64,000 nucleotides of DNA. Source: Isoetes taiwanensis (taxonomy: Eukaryota > Streptophyta > Lycopodiopsida > Isoetales > Isoetaceae). The position numbers and the translations under genes are program-made. The stretch spans positions 7,067,725 through 7,131,724 of the forward strand of contig JAJEKV010000013.1 in the NCBI GenBank assembly GCA_021234155.1, in the 5' to 3' direction. Shown in pieces: positions 22,948 through 34,613 of the stretch (positions within the stretch are counted from its first letter, which is position 1; each line of letters opens with the position of its first letter). The notes under the pieces are model-generated. The model was not told the origin of the DNA. It made no database searches and saw nothing but the letters and a program-made list of their open reading frames with translations.

Positions 22948-24274
22948 TTAATCCTCATGGATAGAAATAGTTTTCGGAGGCATACAATCTTTTGCTTTGA
23001 CTTCATCCTCTCTTCTTCGACCTATCTTCTCTCCATTAATGAAGAACTTGAAGTAATTTAATGCCATCTCTGCCTCTAAGAGCCGACGGATATCAAATAA
23101 AGTCCATTCGCTTTCCACAACCATATCTTTTAGAAAATGACCATTCTTATGGAAAGGAATTCTCAAAATTTCAGAATGACTCCCATCTTCGTCATCTTGT
23201 TCAAGTGGAATCCAATTCCACTTGCAATCAGTAAGCACATGCCTATATCTTCTATATTTGAAAGTTGTATATAAAATTTGCCTTCTAAGGCAGTATTTGA
23301 AATGTACGGTCTTCGTCTTTATCCTGCATTCAATATCTTCAGCTCCTTTATCATGAACACGAACCTCCCATCCTGTAAACAACATGGATTCTAGAAAATC
23401 CTCAGTGGCATCTTTGATAGTAAACATTTTCATTGTCTTTTTAACCGTTGCGCAACTTTTGAACATTGAAATAAAGAAATTGATGGGTAAAAATAGCTTG
23501 GCTGTCCCACATACACTTCCGCGTTCCTTCAAAGAATTCTGAATTTCTGCCATCAATTTTTTCCTTGCCAGCAGCAAAGACATGCTATCAATCGGGCCTG
23601 GATCCATGTCAGCTACTATAGGCAAAGGGATTTCTTCCATTCGTTTGGACTTTGGCCGATAAAGGAACTTATAAAACCATATCCATTGATCACGAAGTTG
23701 AATAGGCATCTCATTCGCGAATAAGACGGATCCAACATCAACGTGAAAAGCATGAAAAATACTGGTTATACTATCTGGTGAAACAATATCTTCTTCTTCA
23801 GATAAGCATAACCCTACATGGAAAAAATCAAACTGTAAATTGATAACTTAAAAACAAATGCATACATGGCACTTTCTACATATTATAAAATTCTTATATT
23901 GCCAACATAAATAATAGATCGATGGCAGAATGATTACTGTTTTCAAATAGCTAAATAAAAAGAAACAAAATCTGACGGCACTTACAATTTGCTTGTAGTT
24001 TTGGAAAGGTTCTTCGTTTGGAAATAATCTCATTTGCCATGTCCGTAGGACTGTAAATATGCTGAATTCTAACACCTAAATTGCTTCTACCAAATTCAAA
24101 GGCCAGAACTCTTGCTTTCCAATGAGCCTTTAAATCATTCTGGCGGGCCTGCTTGACACGATGTGGACCTCTTGTTGATGGTTTTAGTGTCACAAAAGAA
24201 CCTAATCTGATGGATAAGATATCCCCATCATCTGTAGGAACCCTAATTGATTCCAGCTCTCCTTCCCATGCCAT
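22948..24274 (-). CDS. BAH-like domain protein, two exons, 384 residues
   Basis: Exon 1 is 24274-23986 and exon 2 is 23813-22948. Donor GTAAGT (23985) and acceptor CATGTAG keep a single frame, with the split codon giving Trp97. The start ATG at 24274 follows an acceptor-like TTTGCATAG, suggesting a 5'-UTR intron. Residues about 20-125 have the pattern of a BAH (bromo-adjacent homology) fold: LGSFVTLKPS, then HWKARVLAFEFG, then VRIQHIYSPTDMANE, then WLCLSEEEDIVSPDSI. BAH domains mediate chromatin or protein contacts. The middle (132-310) is basic and unassigned. The last 63 residues (322-384), including WTLFDIRRLLEAEMAL and YFKFFINGEKIG, look like a small beta-grasp (ubiquitin-like) fold; this is inference. 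No premature stops. Exact role unknown. Confidence 0.7.
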
Positions 24275-25635
24275 CGTTAAAAACCTATGCAAAGAGAAAT
24301 TGAGAAACTTGTTAAAAACAATCACATCATTATTTCTGAAATTCTAAGAAATAAAGATAGCAAAACACACACCGGAAGTTCAAGTAATTTGAAACAATGG
24401 AGATCTCCCTTATTCAGCCAAGGAGGTCTAGCCCGAAAGCATCATGGATTGCCAAAGGGATAATTGTATAGACTAGTTAACGGTGGCAGCCAGGAATCTC
24501 ATCCGCGAAATAGAGTTCATTGTGAGAATCAAGAAACAAAACTGGCAAGAAGCAATGAATCGAGACAAATCTACAAAGGACAAGCTTCTACGGGCAGCAG
24601 CTCGTTGCCCGGGCAGATGCCCGCCAATATACTCTAGACACGTGTACATAAAAAATCTAATGAATCTAATCACCTCTACATAAGGCGCATCCGATTGGCC
24701 CATGAGGTTTCCTATGTGGCAACTTAGTTTGTACCTTTTTTTTTTTAAATCCTCTCTAATGAACAACTATGAATTGATAGCGTACTTATTCACCAATTGA
24801 ATCTACATGGACTTCCACTCATATTTTTCAAAAATTATATTAGTAAATATAAGAAACCATGGTATTATTATGGGGACAAAATGGATAGGGCTAGAGAGAG
24901 ATATATATGCTCTATACAATGGTCTAGTTCTGGACCATATATGGACCATGCTTAATTATATTCGTAACTTGCAAATACTATGTTATTTCAATATGAAAAT
25001 AGAGAGTTATATTGCAAAGGAAGGCCCACGTTCATGAAAAATATAGTGTACATGAAAGATGACCTACATGTAACGTTATCCTATTAAGACTCCAATGCTT
25101 TATAGCAGCAATAGATATACCAGTTTTATACTGGTAAGAAATAACTATGTTTCTCCGTATTTTTTTGCAAGAAGACTATACAATCTACATAATGGACCTA
25201 TACATATGTCCTTGTCATATTTTTGAACCATTTGGAAGGCTTATTTGGAGAAATGTAGCGTGTTTTCTACAAAGTGAGAAAGTCGCATCAAAGGTCATAT
25301 GGCCTAATGCTTCGCATAGTTAAACTTTAAGATCTTCACTTTCGTTCATCAATAAAGATCACTAGCTATGTAAATGCTTTCGATCTTCACCTATAATTTT
25401 GGATTTAACTCAATTTTTTAGCCTCTAATGTGTTAATCCTATGGTTGTACATCATCCTTAAATCTAGTTAATTGCATGGTTAAACCCTAATTACACTATA
25501 TGCAAGTTGATAAAGTAATTTCCTATGTAGATATAAGTAGAATGCTTATTCATTACCCTCATGATACTTATAGATGATGATTTTGGAGCATTTTAACATA
25601 TAATTTTATCCAAAATTCTGTATAAGAAATTCAGC
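24275..25635. other. Intergenic, no gene seen
   Basis: The part nearest 24300-24450 probably holds the 5' UTR and promoter of the minus-strand BAH-like gene. A GC-rich hairpin-capable stretch (CGGGCAGATGCCCG) lies at about 24614. The remainder is AT-rich without recognisable coding sequence. Confidence 0.4.
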
Positions 25636-25783
25636 ATCTCATATTTTTTTGGAGTGTTCATAAGTTATATCAACTTCCAAATTTAATAGATTCATAAGTT
25701 ATATCAACTTCTAAATTTAATAGAAATCTCTATTAAATTTGGAAGTTGATATAACTTATGAACACTCCAAAAAAATATGAGAT
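25636..25783. repeat. Perfect 55-bp inverted repeat (hairpin)
   Basis: The left arm 25636-25690 and right arm 25729-25783 are exact reverse complements over 55 bases, including matching seven-base T and A runs. The 38-base spacer (25691-25728) contains a third copy, in direct orientation, of the inner 34 bases of the left arm with one mismatch (CTTCT against CTTCC). Perfect identity suggests a very recent origin. Confidence 0.97.
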
Positions 25784-26128
25784 TGTACTTCATATAGTTA
25801 ACAACTCGTGGCCACAAGAATTAAGTCAAAATTGTAATAATACGAGAGAAATAATTCCTAAACCGCAAGCAGCAATTTTTAACAAAATGGGGTTTGGCGG
25901 CTTTCACGGATGTTAGATGATAGCAATCAATACTGAAAACATACAAATCAATGTATCCTGTCATAAATAGGCAAGTACTTCCAATTTTAACAAGTTTTAG
26001 GTCTGGCTATGCTAGAAAAACCCAAGAATACAGTTCTGGACGATTGCAAAACTGGCAAATTCTCTAATATTTGGACAACCACCACAACATATAGGCGAGT
26101 TCATTGGTCGTGAGATTCTGCAAGGTCA

Positions 26129-26743
26129 TTAAGAATCAAGTAAAAATTGACATGGAGGTGATATATTACGAATAACTTCTATTCTTGGACATAATGGTTT
26201 AAGTGGCAGTGGGTCCACTGGATCAATTTTGGTCCAGGGATCAGGAATGGTCCCCGGGACCATTCTAGCGTTAAGAGCAGCCTCCCACATATTGTTTATG
26301 GTCCATTCATAGCTTCCTTCAAAGAAATAGATTCCATAATTATTGGATTGATCGAGGCTATAAGCATTCGCCGCTTCCTTACTAGCTCTTGTGTGTTTGT
26401 GCTTCCTTACTAGTACTTCTCCATAAACAAGGATCAATGAGACACTTGGCAGAAGGCTTGTGGAGATCCTTATTATTAGCCTGGGGTGATACCCAATGTT
26501 TTGAGAAATCTTTAGCTAGTTTGAGATGGAACTATAATACAACATGTCCAAAGCCATTTCTTGCTCTAGGCCTTTACCCACAATCTGGTCCCAATGGGCA
26601 TTATGATTATATTGTATCAGGTCAATGCAAGAGGCATGTAGATTTACAAGGATGGCAAATAGATTGTTGTCCAGCCTAGGCCGAACTCCTCCATCATTAA
26701 TCTGGAGTACATATTTTAGGTATATATTCATGTCAATATACAA
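26129..26743 (-). pseudogene. Unrecognised minus-strand coding remnant
   Basis: Two minus-strand open stretches (26743-26516 and 26437-26129) lie in the same reading frame, separated by one stop and a short non-ATG segment. They include LFAILVNLHASCIDLIQYN and, further on, MVPGTIPDPWTKIDPVDPLP. Composition looks protein-like, but I do not recognise the family. A plus-strand frame overlaps (26389-26679) and could be the real one. It may be an old gene or viral or transposon relic. Confidence 0.3.
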
Positions 26744-27014
26744 ATATTTTCAACATTTTTATGAACAACAAGCTCTAAATTATATTTTGCCAAGTTTTTA
26801 ACGTGATTCTTTTGCAGTTTTCATAGTTAACGCCCGCAATTAAAATAATCAGGTTTATGTTGTTGTGCATTGGCTTTTAGGTTCCAATACATAGTGGAGT
26901 TCCTTCTCCTAGGTCTTCAATGCCATGCATGTTTGCATCAATTTATCCAGATTTCATCCATAAAACCAGTGGTATGATGGTGCAGTTTGTCAACTTCTTT
27001 CATATAGAAGTGAT

Positions 27015-27240
27015 TTTGAAATGCCACAGGTAATTTTGGGTGTTCGATCTGTTGGGTATGCACTGCCTATAAATACACATCAAGCTTTTATATATAATGC
27101 AAGAGAATTAGTGGTGTAACGAAGCACTTCAACAATCATTCCATAAAGGACCTGAATAATTCTCTCGATGCAAAATGCCACAGGTAATCAAACAATCATT
27201 GCATAAGGGTTCTACTAATGCGAAATGCCACAGGTAATTT
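27015..27240. repeat. Repeated ATGCCACAGGTAAT motif with tandem duplication
   Basis: AAATGCCACAGGTAAT occurs near 27017, 27173 and 27222. The last two sit in imperfect tandem units that also share AACAATCATT(C/G)CATAA and are about 50-60 bp long. Confidence 0.7.
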
Positions 27241-27754
27241 TGGATTTCAGGTGCCCTTCTTTAAGTTTATTGGAGTTTAGATCTGCAGAATTGTTATTGT
27301 AATTTCTCTGGCAGTAATAGATCCAAGGTTAATTTGTCGAGCATGCTTTGTCCTCTGTTTTTCTACTGGCATAACATCTTATGTCCTTCTTTTTTGCAAT
27401 TCATTTGTCCATCATGCTTTGTCATATACAAAGTTCGGAAGAGTTCATTTGCATTGCAGGACTATACTACTAGCGTACAAGAGGACCAACTTTTTTAAAC
27501 TACAATCCAACAAATTATCTATCTTCAGTATTTGAAATTATGTGTTATGTTAGATGATTTCGTTTCCACAATCTCTTTGGTTGATAAGAAGGCATCAATA
27601 TATTGAAAATTATTTTTCGAGTCTTCCAAACTTGGGGAAATATACCAACGTCTGACAAAGAAGTATGTGCAACAACTCATAAGCAAGAACATTATAACCT
27701 GCCTTGAGCCTAAGGTGTATTATTATGTACGAGTAAAGGGCAGTGTAAATCGAG

Positions 27755-30257
27755 ACTCTGTTGTCACAATAGAGAATGGTAGGTCCTTCTTGCGGAAGCA
27801 TAATTCCCCTTAGCAATTCTCTTAACCATATTACTTCTTGTGCTGCAGAAGTAGCAGCTATATACTCAGCTTCAGTGCTTGATAGTGCAACTATAAGTTG
27901 CTTTTTACTCTTCCAAGAGATAAGACAATTTCCCAAATAGAATATGAATGCTGAAGTAGATCGTCTTGTATCTCACTCTCCAGCCCAATCTGCATCACAA
28001 TATCCATAAAGTTGAAATGATTCTGGACTGGTTTTATAATTCAGCACATAATTCCTGGTTCCTCCAATATATCTCACTATTCTTTTGACAGCAAGCCAAT
28101 GAAGGTGTCCTGGATTATTCAAGATTTGGCTCAATACTCCAACTGAATATGCTATGTCTGGCCTCGTGCACAGCCAAATAATTCAGGGAGCCAATTGCAT
28201 GTCTATGGAACATCCTTCGTTGCATCTCTCTCTTGCTCAGTAGAAGGGGACATGTCATTTGTGTATGAGATATTAGATTCCATAGGTGTTGTTGCAGGAT
28301 TAGCTTGATCCATTCCAAACCTATTCAAGATATCGTCAATATACGTGCTTGACTTAACTTCATCCATCCATTTTTGCGGTCTCGGATGATTTGGATTCCA
28401 AGAAAGTGGTGCACCTCCCCCATGCCAGACATCTGGAACTCGGCTGATAGCTGGCTCTTCACTTGATTAAGGAGAACAATAGAATTTGCCAATAATAGGC
28501 AGTCATCAACATATAAGGCAACCATAACAAAGAACTCCCCCATACGGTGCACATATACATTACCATCAGCAGAGGTACTCCCAAAACTGAGACTAAGAAG
28601 GTGACCATTCATGCGATCAAACCAGGCTTTAGGGGACTGCTTCAAACCATATAATGCCTTTTTGAGTTTACACACCAAGTTCTCGTGGCCAGGCTTCACA
28701 TAACCTTCTGGTTGAGCCACATAAACTTCTTCATTTAGTGTGCCATGCAAGAAGGCAATTTGAACGTCTAACTAATGGACCTCCAAGTTGGATTGAACTG
28801 CCATAGCAAGCAGAGTTCGAATGGATGACATACGCACCAGGGGAGAAAATGTATCTGTAAAGTCAACACCAGCAATTTGTGAGAACCCACGGGCAACGAA
28901 CCTTGCTTTAAAGCTCACCTTGGCCTGCAGCATTGCGCTTGAATTTAAATAGCCACTTGGTAGTGACCATCTTTCTTTCAGGTGGGAGAGGAGTGAGTTC
29001 CCACGGTCCATTCTTCAATAAGGAATCATACTCAGATTGCATGGCTTGTCGCCATTGCTTGGCATGGGGACCTGATAAAGCTTCTTGAACAGTTAATGGT
29101 TCTTGAGAGGCTTCATCGAGAGGCACCAAATCAATGGATTCATCATCTTGAATGATCATGTTCATCCATCGCTTATGGGTTCCTTGAGAAGCTTCTAATG
29201 CATCAGCTGCATTAGAGGAAAGATAACTGATTCTGCCAGATCTAGTTGAGCCGTGATTTGGTTTGTTAGGATCCACTGTTGTAGGAATACTAGCAATACG
29301 ACGTTCCTTTGTCTTGTGTGATCTACCAATATGTCGCCCTTTGTCGAGATGAAGGGCCTGATTGATCTGGGTCAAGAGGAGGCGGATCCGCAATATCTCC
29401 TAAGGCTTCAAAAGGATTAAGTGCGACATCAGAATCAATAACATCATCAGAGGGATGTGGAATAGTTGCACTGGTAGATGGACAAGAAGCGTCTTGTTGG
29501 GCTCCCCCAGAATCTTCCATAAAGCAATCAACCAATTTCTCCAGGTTAAGGCGTCTATGCACTAGAACCCCTATCATAGGCTTGGTGAGATCTCCATAAA
29601 AGATATTCTCGTTAAAGATAACATCTCCAATACGCCCAATTTGCAAGCGCCTGGTTGTGAGGTTATATAGTCGATATGCTTTGGCTTCAAGAGAATACCC
29701 CACAAAGAGTCATTTTTGACTCTTGTCCTCCAACTTGTGTCTAAGTTCATCAGGAATATAAGCATAGGCAAGGCACCCAAACGTGCGCAAGTGGCTAAGA
29801 GAGGGCACTCGATTCTTCCACAACTGGCATGGAGTTTATTTTTGAAGAGCCGCAGTAGGTAAACGGTTTCTAAGATATGCAGCAGTCATGATGGCTTCTC
29901 CCCAAAATTTATCGGGCATCCCAGCTAGTTTGAGCATGCATCGAGCACTTTCAACTAAAGTCGGTTCATCCGTTCAGCAACCCCATTTTGTTGAAGTGTA
30001 TAGGGGGCAGTGTATTGATGAACGATGCCATGCTCGGCACAATAATGGTCAAAACGGCCTGAAAAATATTCCCCTCCTCCATCACTTCGCAACACTCGAA
30101 TCCTTCGTCTAATTTGGGTTTCAACTTCGGCCTTGAATAATTGAAACATGTCAAAGACTTCAGACTTCCTGGCAAGTAATCGCACAGTGACAAATCTTGA
30201 GAAGTCATCAATAAATGTGAGGATGTACTTCTTCTTGCCAAGAGTCAAAGTTTGCAT
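27755..30257 (-). pseudogene. Copia integrase-RT-RNase H, broken
   Basis: Open pieces on the minus strand are 30257-29955 (integrase core: SDGGGEYFSGRFDHYC with a catalytic Asp, and NGVAERMN with the Glu), 29703-29323 (integrase C-terminus and linker), 29393-28772 (start of RT: TKWLFKFKRNAAGQ, RFVARGFSQIAGVDF, TFSPLVRMSSIRT), 28750-28325 (KKALYGLKQSPKAWFDRM and the YVDD active site in ALYVDDCLLLA) and 27936-27610 (RNase H: KKQLIVALSSTEAEYIAAT and TILYCDN). Frameshifts separate the pieces, so no functional polyprotein is made. This copy keeps a short segment (after EG, before HENLVCK) that the plus copy lacks. Confidence 0.92.
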
Positions 30258-30272
30258 TGGGCAACATGTTCC
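27755..30272 (-). mobile_element. Ty1/Copia pol segment, minus strand (left arm of palindrome)
   Basis: Read right to left, this holds integrase core, integrase C-terminus, reverse transcriptase and part of RNase H. It starts abruptly at 30272 (CCPMQTLTLGKKKYI, the end of the pre-core) directly against the oppositely oriented plus copy. It ends within RNase H near 27755, where homology to the plus copy stops. No 3' LTR follows. It closely resembles the plus arm 30273-32700. Confidence 0.93.
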
Positions 30273-30356
30273 CGATTGCCAGGAAGTCTGAATCTTTCTG
30301 ACATGTTTCGATTATTCAAGGCCGAAGTTGAAACCCAAATTGGACGAAGGATTTGA

Positions 30357-32087
30357 GTGTTGCGAAGTGATGGGGGAGGGGAATATTTTTCAGGCCGTTT
30401 TGACCATTATTGTGCCGAGCATGGCATCGTTCATCAATACACTACCCCCTATACACCTCAACAAAATGGGGTTGCTGAACGGATGAACCGCACTTTAGTT
30501 GAAAGTGCTCGATGCATGCTCAAACTAGCTGGGATGCCTGATAAATTTTGGGGAGAAGCCATCATGACTGCTGCATATCTTAGAAACTGTTTACCTACTG
30601 CGGCTCTTCAAAAATCAACTCCATGCCAGTTGTGGGAGAATCGAGTGCCCTCTCTTAGCCACTTGCGCACGTTTGGGTGCCTTGCCTATGCTTATATTCC
30701 TGATGAATTCAGACACAAGTTGGAGGACAAGAGTAAAAAATGTGTCTTTGTGGGGTATTCTCTTGAAGACAAAGCATATCGACTATATAACCTCACAACC
30801 AGGCGCTTGCAAATTGGGCATATTGGAGATGTTATCTTTAACGAGAATATCTTTTATGGAGATCTCACCAAGCCTATGATAGAGGTTCTAGTGAATAGAC
30901 GCCTTAACCTGGAGAAATTGGTTGATTGCTTTATGGAAGATTCTGGGGGAGCCCAACAAGACGCTTCTTGTCCATCTACCAGTGCAACTATTCCACATCC
31001 CTCTGATGATGTTATTAATTCTGATGTCGCACTTAATCCTTTTGAAGCCTTAGGAGATATTGCGGATCCACCTCCTCTTGACCCAGATCAATCAGGCCCT
31101 TCATCTCGACAAGGGCGACATATTGGTAGATCACACAAGGCAAAGGAACGTCGTATTGCTGGTATTCCTACAACAATGGATCCTAACAAACCAAATCGTG
31201 GCTCAACTCAATCTGGCAGAATCAGCTATCTTTCCTCTAAGGCGGCTGATGCATTAGAAGCTTCTCAAGGAACCCATAAGCAATGGATGAACATGATCAT
31301 TCAAGATGATGAATCTATTGATTTGGTGCCTCTCGATGAAGCCTCTCAAGAGCCATTAACTGTTCAAGAAGGTTTATCAGGTCCCCATGCCAAGCAATGG
31401 CGACAAGCCATGCAATCTGAGTATGATTCCTTATTGAAGAATGGAACGTGGGAACTCACTCCCCTCCCGCCTGAAAGAAAGGTGGTCACTACCAAGTGGC
31501 TATTTAAATTCAAACGCAATGCTGCAGGCCAAGTTGAGCATTTTAAAGCAAGGTTTGTTGCCCGTGGGTTCTCACAAATTGCTGGTGTTGACTTTACAGA
31601 TACATTTTCTCCCGTGGTGCGTATGTCATCCATTCGAACTCTGCTTGCTATGGCGGTTCAATCCAACTTGGAGGTCCATCAGTTAGACGTTCAAACTGCC
31701 TTCTTGCATGGCACACTAAATGAAGAAGTTTATGTGGCTCAACCAGAAGGCCACGAGAACTTGGTGTGTAAATTCAAAAAGGCATTATATGGTTTGAAGC
31801 AGTCCCCTAAAGCTTGGTTTGATCGCATGAATGGTCACCTTCTTAGTCTCGGTTTTGGGAGTACCTCTGCTGATGGTAATGTATATGTGCACCGTATGGG
31901 GGAGTTCTTTGTTATGGTTGCCTTATATGTTGATGACCCTTTATTATTGGCAAATTTATCAAGTGAAGAGCCACTATCACCGAAGTTCCGATGTCTAACA
32001 TGGGGAGGTGCACCACTTTCTTGGAATTCAAATCATCCGAGACCGCAAAAATGGATGGATGAAGTTAAGTCAAGCACGTTATATTGA
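30357..32087 (+). pseudogene. Copia integrase-reverse transcriptase ORF, truncated
   Basis: A 576-codon frame opens inside the integrase core (LRSDGGGEYFSGRFDHYC). The catalytic glutamate is in NGVAERMNRTLVE. It continues through the GYS..DKAYRLYN integrase C-terminal block, a variable linker, and RT with RFVARGFSQIAGVDFTDTFS, LDVQTAFLHGTLNEEVYVAQ, KALYGLKQSPKAWF and YVDD (ALYVDDPLLLA, Pro replacing the usual Cys). A frameshift or deletion near 31960 ends the frame; HHFLGIQIIRDRKNGWMKLS continues in another frame at about 32010. It lacks gag, protease and the integrase N-terminus, so it is non-autonomous. Confidence 0.92.
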
Positions 32088-32909
32088 TGATATCTTGAAT
32101 AGGTTTGGAATGGATCAAGCTAATCCTGCAGCAACACCTATGGAATCTAATATCTCATACACAAATGATATGTCCCCTTCTATCGAAAGCAAGAGAGAGA
32201 TGCAATGAAGGATGTCCCATATAGACATGCAATTGGCTCCCTCAATTATTTGGCCCCATGCACGAGGGCCGACATATAGCATATTCAATTGGAGTATTGA
32301 GCCAATTCTTGAATAATCCAGACACCTTCATTGGCTTGTCAGTCAAAAGAATAATGAGATATATTGAGGAACCAAGAATTATGTGTCGAATTATAAAACC
32401 AAATCCGTAATCATTTCAACTTTATGGATATTGTGATGTAGATTGACCGAGAGAGCGAGATACAAGACGATCTACTTCAAAGATTCATATTCTATTTGGG
32501 AAATTGTCTTATCTCTTGAAGAGTAAAAAGCAACCTATAGTTGCACTATCAAGCAATCGGTTGAATATATAGTCGCTACTTCTGCAAAGACAAGAAGTAA
32601 TATGGTTAAGAGAATTGCTAAGGGGAATTATCTTCCGCAAGAAGGACCTACCATTCTCTATTGTGACAACAAGAGTGTCGTGGAATTAGCCTATTCTTCC
32701 AAGTATCATGCAAGAACGAGACACATTGACACCGATATCACTTTATCCCAGAGCAAGTAAAGAATGGAGTAATTAACTTGCTCTACCGGCCCAACGTAAG
32801 ACATGATAGCAGATTTGGTTGACAAAAAGTCACTCTCGAGATAAGTTAGACTGCTTTCGTGAGCAATTAAAGATATATCCGAAGACACCGTCAGCTAGAG
32901 TCCGGCCGA
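32088..32909 (+). pseudogene. Copia RNase H region, heavily frameshifted
   Basis: In shifting frames: RYIDDILNRFGMDQANPAAT and MESNISYTN, then LLKSKKQPIVALSSN, QEVIWLRELLRGI and the tail TRHIDTD with SRDKLDCFREQLKI. Ends just before the polypurine tract. Many indels relative to the minus copy. Confidence 0.85.
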
Positions 32910-33013
32910 TGGGGGAGTGTTAGCGCTTAGCGGCGAGAGCTGGCGACACTATCTCTTTGTCGGCCCATCTCTGGCGACGTGTCCAAGAGGCACAAGAAGT
33001 AATTGGTCTCTTC
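32910..33013 (+). repeat. Copia polypurine tract and truncated 3' LTR
   Basis: TGGGGGAG (32910-32917) is followed by an LTR starting TGTTAGC. Bases 32918-33013 match the first part of the intact LTR at 33827-34027 (opposite strand), for example GACGTGTCCAAGAGGCACAA. Similarity ends at GGTCTCTTC (33005-33013), which is also part of the adjoining minus-strand gag sequence. Confidence 0.9.
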
Positions 33014-33816
33014 TTCCATAAGGGCAAACAAGGGTATCCATAGTTTGATTAGGAATGTTTGTCAACGTGGTGACAACATGTTTATAATCGATGCAAGTCC
33101 TTTAAGTATCACGCCATCCGTCCTCCATAGAAACAATGGCGTTGACACGAGCCAATTGCACAATAAGGAGCGCGATGCGGCTTAAATATTCAAAGAATGG
33201 CCCTTCACTAGACTCCATCTTTAGGTCAAATAATTGTTGCTTAAGGGACAACTCGCATGCCTTAATGAGCCTCCAAACGCGCGGTTAATAAAGTGCTCCA
33301 ATTATGATGTGCAGATTTGGTAAGGTCTATCAAATGCACATACTCCTCTCCAAGGGCTAAACCAATGGTGGTGAGGGCCTTACGATCCCTTTGCTCCCAC
33401 TCAGAAATTTTGGCAGCCTCAACAAGTTTGGGTTCTGTCCTATCCACTACTCCCCAGGTGGCTTCTCTCATTAGCATCAATTGTAATTTTGTGGACCAGG
33501 TATGAAAATTATGGCCAGTAAATTTTTCTAAAAACTTTTCAAGGAATTTCTCCAACCCTTGAGATGAGGACCCAGCCATCTTATAGTTTCTTAAGAATAA
33601 AAATAAATGCCAAATAAAGGCAAATACCTGGCTTCAAGAAAAGGAGAGGCGCTAAAAAACGCTTGATCTTCTCCGTTGGCAAACAACAAGGGAATTTGGG
33701 TCGCCGAATATAAGAACGGCACCGCTTTTGAATGCACTCGTTCACTCGAAGTATAGCAAGCTTGCACTTTATCTCTTCACGGCACTGGGCCTTGCTCTTA
33801 CGCGCCATACCCGACG
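33005..33816 (-). pseudogene. Copia gag, minus strand, broken
   Basis: After the primer-binding site the minus strand has a leader with MARKSKAQCREEIKCK, then an open frame 33579-33262 starting MAGSSSQGLEKFLEKF, with a Copia gag (UBN2-type) region including FTGHNFHTWSTKLQLMLM and the following Trp-containing block. Beyond 33262 it continues in shifted frames: KQQLFDLKMESSEG, FFEYLSRIALLIVQLARVNA and VTTLTNIPNQTMDTLVC. Then it is cut at the 33005-33013 junction. The CCHC knuckle and protease are missing. LEKF occurs three times in tandem near the gag start. Confidence 0.85.
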
Positions 33817-33826
33817 TCTGATACCA
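33817..33826 (-). other. Copia primer-binding site
   Basis: Minus-strand TGGTATCAGA immediately follows the LTR end. This is the complement of the plant initiator tRNA-Met 3' end, the usual Ty1/Copia primer. Confidence 0.9.
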
Positions 33827-34027
33827 TGTGAATACAGAGTGCACAACAAGATATGGTGGGAATATATAGTTGGGTTTTGTATTGAAATGGTGTAACAAAA
33901 AGATTACAATAGACTGAAATATATGCATTGGACAAATGCATGAAGAGACCCATTACTTCTTGTGCCTCTTGGACACGTCAACAGAGATGGGCTGAGAGGG
34001 AGATGGCGCTGCCGCCAACTGCTAACA
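33827..34027 (-). repeat. Copia 5' LTR, 201 bp
   Basis: Begins TGTTAGCAGTTGG at 34027 and ends TATTCACA at 33827, giving the standard TG...CA ends. It is directly followed by the primer-binding site. The partner 3' LTR fragment lies in the opposite orientation at 32918-33013. No target-site duplication can be tested because the other outer end is lost. Confidence 0.93.
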
Positions 34028-34613
34028 CAACAAGAGGGTGGCCCCCACGAGCAATGCAAAAAAAAGGGGATGTGCAAGCAACAAGTACAATTTATATTAA
34101 GAACTTTTCTCCACACCAAGCATCTTTGGATACCCAAAAACAAACGCTGCCATTATAGTAGCATAAAATCAGAGGGCCATTTAATCTTTTCTTGAAACCA
34201 TGTAATATCGAATTATCACAAAGGCAAATGACAATAGTTCCCACGGTGCTTTATACCAGAAAAATAAAAATAATGAGCAAAAGAATATGAATTAGAATCA
34301 TTGTAGGCCTACATTGATTTGCGAAAACACATCCATTTTCATAACAATGCAGAAAAAACTTTACATTCTATCATATGTCCCTAAACTTTACCTGATGTGA
34401 CAGCTCAAACCAACTCACAGTAATTTCTCTAGGTAAAGGTCAGTCCATCTCAACTTTATATGCACACATCACAGATCTAAATAGAACTCGATCTCAGACA
34501 ATCTAAGAAATAAAAGTCATATTGATAGTGTGAGTCAAATGGCCAGCATAAATAATTTGTCTGGACTTATTAAATCAAGATTTGTAGTGCCTGGTGAAAC
34601 TTGCAATTATAGC
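34028..34613. other. Intergenic, no gene seen
   Basis: AT-rich sequence between the Copia LTR and the 3' end of the SERF-like gene; it probably includes that gene's 3' UTR. Confidence 0.4.

Larger units (their letters stand above)
30273..33013 (+). mobile_element. Ty1/Copia pol plus partial 3' LTR, plus strand (right arm of palindrome)
   Basis: Read left to right: integrase core, RT, RNase H, a polypurine tract (GGGGGAG ending at 32917) and the first 96 bp of an LTR starting TGTTAGC at 32918. The segment begins at 30273, joined head to head with the minus arm, and lacks about 90 bp of integrase that the minus arm retains next to the junction. It ends at 33013, where the sequence switches to minus-strand gag. 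Confidence 0.93.

Noticed and set aside
26389-26679. 96-codon plus-strand frame ending CKRHVDLQGWQIDCCPA
   Set aside because: No family recognised, and it overlaps an equally plausible minus-strand remnant; not called separately.
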